The position numbers and the translations under genes are program-made. The notes under the pieces were generated by a model that did no database searches, was not told the DNA's origin, and saw nothing but the letters and a program-made list of their open reading frames with translations. Positions 6,023 through 10,812 of a stretch of 10,812 nt of DNA are shown here, in pieces. This stretch comes from an uncultured Eubacteriales bacterium (GTDB lineage: Bacteria; Bacillota; Clostridia; Oscillospirales; Oscillospiraceae). Each line of letters begins with the position of its first letter. Positions within the stretch are counted from its first letter, which is position 1. The stretch lies in contig URAL01000050.1 in the NCBI GenBank assembly GCA_900545805.1, positions 1 to 10,812 on the forward strand. The letters are read 5' to 3'.

Positions 6023-6148
6023 GACAAAGAAGATACATATGGGGGTTACGATATGCATTCTACAGTATCTGCGCCCCTCCGTCCGCTCCAAAAAGACATT
6101 CCTATGCTCCAAATAGGTTTTAGCGGCGCACGGACTGCGGGCACAGCC

Positions 6149-6886
6149 TCAATCCGCCGCTGAAAGACTCCAGAGGTTGGAGATCTGTGAGGCCAGGCGG
6201 CCGTATGACCAGAGCCGGGAGCTGTTTTCACGGCTGTTGGGGTCGTTTACGGAAAAGCCGCCGTCGGTATAGCCGGTGACGACGATGAAGTGACCCGAGC
6301 TTGTAAAGTCGCCCGGGCCGAGGGCGAGAATGAGCACCGCGCCGTCATCCAGCGCGTTTTTCATCGACTGCTCCCAAAGCGGGAGCTCCCGCGCCGTGAG
6401 ACCGAGACGGGCGCTGCCCGCACCGATGAGCGTCCACGAGCTGCCGTTTCCGGGCACACAGTAGCCGTACTGCTCGGCCATGTGTGCGACGTAAAGAGGT
6501 GAGAACGCGGCGTTTTTCGACAGGTATACAGCCGCCATGGACAGGCAGGTAGGACCGCAGCCGGAGGTGCCGATAAAGCCCGAGCCGTAGGGCTCGTAGC
6601 CCCAGCGCTCGTCCCATTGAATAAAAAGCGGAACGCTGCCGCCGTGCGCCTCGGCGGAAAGGTCTATGTCGAAGCATTTATCGTGCTTTTCGGGGTAGGC
6701 GTAGACGTAATCGATCGTCTGCGGGCACTTCTCGGCCGTCTCGACGAGGATCGCGGGATAGTCTTCGCTGCTTTTTATGTGCGCAAGCTTCTCCTCGGCA
6801 CTCGGCTCGCTGTCTATGGTACCGCAGCCGCCCAGCAGCGCGATAAGTGCGCCGGCGCACAGGCAAACGGCAATAAATTTTTTCAT
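6149..6886 (-). CDS. Secreted lipoprotein with C39-like cysteine peptidase domain
   Basis: The 245-residue protein starts with a lipoprotein signal (MKKFIAVCLCAGALIALLGGC), with lipobox LGGC at 18-21; Cys21 should be lipidated and anchored outside the membrane. From about residue 85 the pattern fits the Peptidase_C39_2 (papain-like) family: Gln90 in PLFIQWDERWG, likely catalytic Cys110 in SGCGPTCLSMAA, His199 in SGHFIVVTGY and Asp215 in VNDPNS. All expected active-site residues are present, so it is probably an active extracellular cysteine peptidase or amidase; its substrate (cell-wall peptide, exported peptide or protein) is unknown. It is not fused to an ABC transporter, so bacteriocin-leader processing is unlikely. 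The start is the ATG at 6886 with AGGAG 7 nt upstream. It stands alone, after the kinase-operon terminator; control by the neighbouring VanRS-like system is speculative. No clear terminator follows. Confidence 0.82.
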   Translation of the reverse strand: MKKFIAVCLCAGALIALLGGCGTIDSEPSAEEKLAHIKSSEDYPAILVETAEKCPQTIDYVYAYPEKHDKCFDIDLSAEAHGGSVPLFIQWDERWGYEPYGSGFIGTSGCGPTCLSMAAVYLSKNAAFSPLYVAHMAEQYGYCVPGNGSSWTLIGAGSARLGLTARELPLWEQSMKNALDDGAVLILALGPGDFTSSGHFIVVTGYTDGGFSVNDPNSRENSSRLWSYGRLASQISNLWSLSAAD

Positions 6887-6898
6887 AATGCTACTCCT

Positions 6899-6922
6899 TT
6901 TTTCAGAGACGATTTTTCAGAG
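6899..6922 (-). repeat. Direct repeat in the lipoprotein leader
   Basis: On the minus strand CTCTGAAAAA occurs twice with a 14-nt period, just upstream of the AGGAG site. A 14-nt period does not match the 10-11 nt usual for OmpR-type regulators, so a binding role is uncertain. Confidence 0.35.
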
Positions 6923-7011
6923 GCGTTTTCACATCGCACCGATACACATATTGCGTCAGCCCGACCGGAAGGTACCGACAACACCGCGACAGCCCCAATG
7001 CGCAATTAAAA

Positions 7012-7056
7012 ACTCCCGATTCTGCTAAAAGCTTAGCAGAACCGGGAGTGTTTTTT
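7012..7056 (-). terminator. Terminator of the gltX-regulator-kinase operon (bidirectional)
   Basis: ACTCCCG (7012-7018) / CGGGAGT (7043-7049) and TTCTGCTAA (7020-7028) / TTAGCAGAA (7033-7041) form a 16-bp stem with one mismatch and a 4-nt loop. The minus strand continues TTTTTAATT and the plus strand gTTTTTT, so it can work both ways. It lies about 50 nt after the kinase stop. Confidence 0.88.
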
Positions 7057-7101
7057 ATCCGTTTGTCCGTATGAAATTGTGATATCTTTCAGCGCAAAAT
7101 C

Positions 7102-8211
7102 TTACGATTTTCCTACGGGCAGCGTCACCGTGAACTCGATGAGCTCATCGGCGCTGCGGGCGTTTATCGTGCCGCCGTGCAGCTGCACTATCTGATTTGC
7201 TATCGCGAGGCCGAGCCCTGCGCCGCCTGCGGACGAGCGCGAGGCGTCGAGCCTGTAAAACTGCTCGAATATGCGCCGAAGCTTGTCCTCGGGTATGGTC
7301 GCACCGTGGTTTACGACGCTGACAACGGCATTTTCACCGTCGAGCGCCGCGCTTATCATGATCTTCGTGCCGGGATAGCTGTACAGCACCGCGTTGCGCA
7401 GAAGATTGTCGAAAACGCGCTGAATTTTGCCCGCGTCGCAGCGGATCGGCAGCGTCTCGGGCGCTGTCAGCGTGCAGCCAAGCTCCTTGCCGCGGAGCAT
7501 CGGCATGAACTCGAACCTCAGCTGCTCGAGAAGTCGAGTGAGGTCGATCCTTCCGTAATCGAGCGTAACGGTCGACAGGTTAAAGCGCGTGATCTCGAAA
7601 AACTCGTTTATCAGGTCCTCGAGCCTCTCTGCCTTGTCGAGCGTTATCGAGAGGTACTTTTCGCGGTTTTCGGGCGATATCTCCCGCTCGTCGCGCAGGA
7701 GAGTGAGGTAGCCGATGACAGAGGCCAGCGGCGTTTTCAGATCGTGCGCAAGGTACATGACAAGGTCGTTTTTACGCGCTGTTTCCTCTCGCAGGAGGCT
7801 TTCCGAGCGAGTGAGGGCGCCTTTTGCCTCGCTCAGCGGAACGGCGAGCTCGTTCGGAAGCTCCGCGGCGGGCTTATCGCTGAGCATGTATTCGCTGACC
7901 GTGGTGCCGACCTCGCGCAGCTGTCTGCGCAGGCGCACACGCGTGACGACGAGGATGACGATGAGCCAAAACGCAAAATTTATGATGAGAAGCTGCACGA
8001 CAAGGCGCTTGACCATGCTCCAGTCGACGTCCCGTACGACACCGTTTTCCGTGACATATGAATAGCAATAGCGGCTGTCGAACCAGTCGAGCACAACGCC
8101 GTTTAAGCTGTTGTCGAAAAACGAGACGATAAGGACGATGAGCAGCGTTCCGGCGGCGAAGATGCCGAGCGTCTTGAGCACACTGCGCAGGGCGCTATTT
8201 TTCGATTTCAT
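7102..8211 (-). CDS. VanS-like sensor histidine kinase
   Basis: The 369-residue membrane kinase has two membrane helices (about 11-32 and 69-90) around a short external loop of about 36 residues, too small for a large sensor domain. A linker/HAMP-like segment follows. The HisKA domain has the phospho-accepting His156 in VMYLAHDLKTPLASVIGYL. The ATPase domain has the N box (FDNLLRNAVLYS, Asn269 and Asn273), the G1 region (VNHGATIPEDKL), FEQFYRLD and the G2 box GGAGLGLAIANQIV (about 329-342). The wording of the kinase core is close to VanS of glycopeptide-resistance systems. It should autophosphorylate and pass phosphate to the upstream-encoded regulator. The chosen ATG at 8211 overlaps that gene by 17 nt; a GTG at 8220 is an alternative. 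No vanH, vanA/B/D or vanX genes are in the window, so the signal and targets are unknown. Confidence 0.9.
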   Translation of the reverse strand: MKSKNSALRSVLKTLGIFAAGTLLIVLIVSFFDNSLNGVVLDWFDSRYCYSYVTENGVVRDVDWSMVKRLVVQLLIINFAFWLIVILVVTRVRLRRQLREVGTTVSEYMLSDKPAAELPNELAVPLSEAKGALTRSESLLREETARKNDLVMYLAHDLKTPLASVIGYLTLLRDEREISPENREKYLSITLDKAERLEDLINEFFEITRFNLSTVTLDYGRIDLTRLLEQLRFEFMPMLRGKELGCTLTAPETLPIRCDAGKIQRVFDNLLRNAVLYSYPGTKIMISAALDGENAVVSVVNHGATIPEDKLRRIFEQFYRLDASRSSAGGAGLGLAIANQIVQLHGGTINARSADELIEFTVTLPVGKS

Positions 8212-8878
8212 ATCCCACACCCCACACGGTTTTTATAAACCTCGGATTTTTTGCCGGCTCGCGCATTTTCTCACGCAGGCGGCCGATATGCGCCATGACG
8301 GTGTTGCTGCTTGACGAGAGGTGTTTTTCCCTCCACACGGCCTCGAACAGCTCCTCGGACGGAACCACGCGCCCGGCGTTTTCGCACAGATACCACAGAA
8401 TTTCAAACTCTGTCGGCGTGAGGCTCAGCGCTTCGCCGAACAGTGAGCACTTGTGGCTGAGTTTGCTTATCGTCAGGCCGCGGATATCCCTTTCACAGTC
8501 GGGCTCGGATGCGCGGCGGCAGCGGCGCAGAACGGTCTTGACGCGTGCCGTCACCTCAAGGGGGTTAAAGGGCTTTGTTATATAGTCGTCCGCGCCCATC
8601 GTAAGTCCGAGAATTTTGTCGGAATCGGTCACGCGCGCAGTGAGCATGATAACGGGAAAGCCGTGCTTTTCGCGTATCTTTTTCAGCAGCGCAAAGCCGT
8701 CGATATCCGGCAGCATAATGTCGAGGACGGCCAGCGCCGGCTCGCTTTTTTCGATAAAACTCAGAGCCTCCGCGCCGCTGAGCGCTTTGTGCACCTCGTA
8801 GCCGTCATTTTCGAGATACAGGCCGATGAGATCGGCAATCTCCCTTTCGTCGTCGACGACGATGACAGTATCCGGCAT
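8195..8878 (-). CDS. VanR-like OmpR-family response regulator
   Basis: The 227-residue protein has an N-terminal receiver domain (about 3-115) with acidic Asp9/Asp10, phospho-acceptor Asp53 in VLDIMLPD, Thr80 in MLTAR and Lys102 in ITKPFNPLE. A winged-helix DNA-binding domain (about 130-227) has LSLTPTEFEILWYLCEN, SSSNTVMAHIGRLREKM and the ending FIKTVWGVGYEIEK. The end and the GADDYITKPF region closely resemble VanR. The start codon overlaps the gltX stop (TAATG), which implies translational coupling to glutamyl-tRNA synthetase, and its stop lies inside the kinase gene. A longer in-frame reading upstream only traverses gltX in another frame and is rejected. It likely regulates envelope-related genes; whether glycopeptides are involved cannot be told here. 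Confidence 0.92.
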   Translation of the reverse strand: MPDTVIVVDDEREIADLIGLYLENDGYEVHKALSGAEALSFIEKSEPALAVLDIMLPDIDGFALLKKIREKHGFPVIMLTARVTDSDKILGLTMGADDYITKPFNPLEVTARVKTVLRRCRRASEPDCERDIRGLTISKLSHKCSLFGEALSLTPTEFEILWYLCENAGRVVPSEELFEAVWREKHLSSSSNTVMAHIGRLREKMREPAKNPRFIKTVWGVGYEIEK

Positions 8879-10353
8879 TATCCGACTGCCCCTTCGAGCT
8901 TTTCGATGCCGACGCGAATGCGGCGGAGCGTCTCGTCTTTGCCGAGGATGCGGCATATCTCGACCGCGCCGCCGGGCGTTACGGCCTTTCCTGCCGCGGC
9001 GATGCGCACCGGCCACATGACCTTTGCGTTTTTGCATCCGCAGCTTTCGGCCATGCCGGTCATCGCGGCGAGTATGCTCTCATCGTTCCAGTCGGGAAGC
9101 GCCTCGAACACGGGCAGCATTTTTCGCAGCATTTCGAGAGAGCCGGCCTCGTCGGTCTTGCTCTTTTTGTGGATGTACAGCGCGGTGTCATACTCGGGCA
9201 GCGCGTCGAAGAAATCGAGCTTTTCGGGGATGTCGGTCAGAACCTCTGTGCGCTGCTGCAAAAGTGCGGCGACGGCGGCCGGGTCGATCCGCGGATTTTT
9301 CACCGCCCTGCGGATGAAGGGCTCGGCGGCCTTTGCGAAGGCGTCAGGGCTCATGGCGCGGATATATTCGGCGTTAAAGTATTTGAGCTTTTCTATATCG
9401 AATATGGCCGGGGACTTGGAGATGCCTCTGATGTCGAAAATTTCGGCCATTTCGCGCATGGTGTATATCTCGCGCTCGCCGCCGGGGCTCCAGCCGAGCA
9501 GCGCCACGTAGTTTACAACGGCGTCCGTGAGATAGCCCTGCGCGATGAGATCCTCATACGAGGGATCGCCGTGACGCTTGCTCATTTTGCTGTGCGCATC
9601 GCGCATGACAGGGGAGCAGTGGACATAGGCCGGCACATCCCAGCCGAAGCCCTCGTACAGAAGATTGTACTTCGGCGAGGAGGACAGATACTCCGAGCCG
9701 CGCACGACGTGCGTTATGCCCATGAGATGATCGTCGATGACGTTTGCAAAGTTATACGTCGGCAGGCCGTCGCGCTTTATGAGCACCTGATCGTCGAGCG
9801 TTGAGTTTTCGACTGTGATGTCGCCGAAGATCTCGTCGTGGAAGGTGGTGCTGCCCTCCCAGGGTATCCTCTGGCGGACGACGAACGGCTCGCCGGCCTC
9901 GGCGCGCCTGTCGCTTTCCTCGCGGCTTAAGCCGCGGCAGGGATCGGCAGCCCTTTCAAAGCCCTCCGTCTCCTCCTGCTTTTCGCAGAAGCAGCGGTAG
10001 GCGTGCCCCTTTTCGATGAGAAGCCCGGCGTATTTGCCGTAAAGCCAGCGGCGCTCGGTCTGAACATAGGGACCCACGGGGCCTCCCACATCGGGACCCT
10101 CGTCGTGGTCAAGGCCGCACTGCGCCATCGTGCGGTAGATAACGTCGACAGCGCCCTCAACGTAGCGCTCCTGATCGGTGTCCTCGATGCGCAGAATAAA
10201 CTTTCCGCCGTTGTGACGGGCGATCAGCCAGGTGTACAGCGCCGTGCGCAGGTTGCCGACGTGCATATAGCCCGTGGGGCTGGGAGCGAATCTCGTGCGC
10301 ACCTCGCCCTTGGGTATGCGCGCCTCCATCTGCTCAAACCATGTCATATCCAT
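8878..10353 (-). CDS. gltX: Glutamyl-tRNA synthetase
   Basis: The 491-residue length is normal for bacterial GluRS. It charges tRNA-Glu (and in many Clostridia also tRNA-Gln, as a non-discriminating enzyme) with glutamate in the cytoplasm. The class I signatures are clear: RFAPSPTGYMHVGNLRTAL (21-39), with HVGN at 31-34 as the HIGH motif, ILRIEDTD (53-60), and KMSKR (256-260). Cysteines 121, 123 (CFC) and 139 are candidates for the zinc site seen in some GluRS. The start is the ATG at 10353 with GGAGG 8 nt upstream. It is the first gene of an operon whose following genes are the VanR/VanS-like pair, an unusual pairing of translation and signalling genes. Its promoter overlaps that of divergent trpS. 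Confidence 0.97.
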   Translation of the reverse strand: MDMTWFEQMEARIPKGEVRTRFAPSPTGYMHVGNLRTALYTWLIARHNGGKFILRIEDTDQERYVEGAVDVIYRTMAQCGLDHDEGPDVGGPVGPYVQTERRWLYGKYAGLLIEKGHAYRCFCEKQEETEGFERAADPCRGLSREESDRRAEAGEPFVVRQRIPWEGSTTFHDEIFGDITVENSTLDDQVLIKRDGLPTYNFANVIDDHLMGITHVVRGSEYLSSSPKYNLLYEGFGWDVPAYVHCSPVMRDAHSKMSKRHGDPSYEDLIAQGYLTDAVVNYVALLGWSPGGEREIYTMREMAEIFDIRGISKSPAIFDIEKLKYFNAEYIRAMSPDAFAKAAEPFIRRAVKNPRIDPAAVAALLQQRTEVLTDIPEKLDFFDALPEYDTALYIHKKSKTDEAGSLEMLRKMLPVFEALPDWNDESILAAMTGMAESCGCKNAKVMWPVRIAAAGKAVTPGGAVEICRILGKDETLRRIRVGIEKLEGAVG

Positions 10354-10383
10354 AAATTATTCCTCCGAAACATAGATATAGAC

Positions 10384-10412
10384 AGTGTAAAATGCTTTTT
10401 GGCGGTTGTCAA
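10384..10412 (-). promoter_or_regulatory. gltX promoter (TTGACA-N17-TACACT)
   Basis: On the minus strand a perfect -35 TTGACA (10412-10407) is followed after 17 nt by TACACT (10389-10384). The start would be near 10377, giving a leader of about 24 nt. Confidence 0.78.
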
Positions 10413-10434
10413 GTGAGAAGTAAAATGGTACAAT
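10406..10434 (+). promoter_or_regulatory. trpS promoter (TTGTCA-N17-TACAAT)
   Basis: TTGTCA (10406-10411) and TACAAT (10429-10434) have a 17-nt spacer on the plus strand. The -35 shares five bases with the -35 of the divergent gltX promoter. The leader from about 10441 to 10477 is too short for a T-box. Confidence 0.75.
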
Positions 10435-10477
10435 GATAAACTGTATCTTTGGCTTTATAATTTAGGAGATAATAAAA

Positions 10478-10812
10478 ATGGAAGAGATAAAAAAGAAAAT
10501 AATGCTGTCGGGCATCCAGCCCTCGGGTGATCTGCACCTCGGAAACTACCTCGGCGCGGTGAAAAACTGGGGCGCGAGAGCCGAGGAGTTTGACTGCTAT
10601 TACTTCATGGCAGACCTGCACACGCTCACCGTGCGCCAGGATCCGAAGCTGCTTCGCCGCCGCAGCCTCGAGCAGCTTGCGCAGTACATCGCCTGCGGTA
10701 TAGATCCGGAAAAAAACGTCCTGTTTTTGCAGAGCCACGTGCACGAGCACGCAGAGCTCGGCTGGATATTAAACTGCTACACCATGTTCGGGGAGCTGAG
10801 CCGCATGACGCA
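10478..10812 (+). CDS. trpS: Tryptophanyl-tRNA synthetase, N-terminal part
   Basis: The first 111 codons are present and the gene runs off the right edge. The translation starts MEEIKKKIMLSGIQPSGDLH and continues LGNYLGAVKNW. SGIQPSG-LHLGNYLGA is the TrpRS signature containing the class I HIGH-like motif (HLGN). YYFMADLHTLTV and LFLQSHVHEHAELGWILNCYT are also typical. The enzyme charges tRNA-Trp with tryptophan in the cytoplasm. The ATG at 10478 has an AGGAG site 9 nt upstream. It is divergent from gltX with overlapping promoters. Many Firmicutes trpS genes carry a T-box leader; here the predicted leader is only about 37 nt, so control by tRNA-Trp attenuation is unlikely. Confidence 0.96.
   Translation, partial: MEEIKKKIMLSGIQPSGDLHLGNYLGAVKNWGARAEEFDCYYFMADLHTLTVRQDPKLLRRRSLEQLAQYIACGIDPEKNVLFLQSHVHEHAELGWILNCYTMFGELSRMT

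Noticed and set aside
5882..6112. 76-codon minus-strand frame
   Set aside because: No ribosome site or domain, and it spans the tandem repeat and GC hairpins.
7102..8878. Glycopeptide resistance cluster
   Set aside because: Only VanR/VanS-like proteins are present; no VanH, D-Ala-D-Lac ligase, VanX or VanY is encoded in the window.
8879..9037. N-terminal extension of the response regulator (longer in-frame start)
   Set aside because: The extension overlaps gltX, is rich in Arg, and is unlike a receiver domain; the ATG at 8878 starts exactly at the receiver fold.
10435..10477. T-box leader for trpS
   Set aside because: The predicted leader is about 37 nt, with no specifier loop, T-box sequence or terminator.

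Overview
The window looks like chromosome from a Gram-positive anaerobe, most likely a moderately high-GC gut Clostridia member (Oscillospiraceae/Ruminococcaceae-like). The reasons are strong AGGAG-type ribosome sites, sigma-A promoters close to TTGACA-N17-TATAAT, a UPF0251/DUF134 protein, a VanR/VanS-type two-component pair and a BrnQ carrier. This assignment is an inference from gene content and style; no rRNA is present.

Left part (1-1700), leftward: the N-terminus of a DUF134 protein with its own promoter and a palindrome at the predicted transcription start; a 440-bp gene-free stretch with two strong hairpins; an initiator tRNA-fMet with promoter and terminator; and psuG (pseudouridine-5'-phosphate glycosidase) with a perfect consensus promoter and a terminator.

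Middle (1700-5280): a CorA-type divalent-cation transporter runs rightward. A LysR-family regulator runs leftward and is divergent from brnQ (branched-chain amino acid carrier). Their shared 270-bp spacer holds the lysR promoter and several dyads, so LysR control of brnQ is the natural hypothesis.

The convergent gap between brnQ and a lipoprotein gene (5233-6148) is the unusual part. It has no credible gene but is dense in inverted repeats. After the brnQ terminator comes a 285-bp MITE-like element with 46-bp terminal inverted repeats (42/46 identical). Twenty-seven bases further on is a separate 276-bp element closed by a perfect 18-bp inverted repeat, whose interior folds into two long arms. 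A tandem 12-bp repeat and two GC-rich hairpins follow. This could be one or two mobile repeat families or a structured RNA.

Right part (6149-10812): a leftward lipoprotein with a C39-like cysteine peptidase fold stands alone. To its right, a leftward operon runs gltX, then a VanR-like response regulator (TAATG overlap), then a VanS-like histidine kinase (17-nt overlap), ending in a strong bidirectional terminator. No vanHAX-type genes are visible. gltX is divergent from trpS (partial at the right edge), and the two synthetase promoters share almost the same -35 bases on opposite strands.
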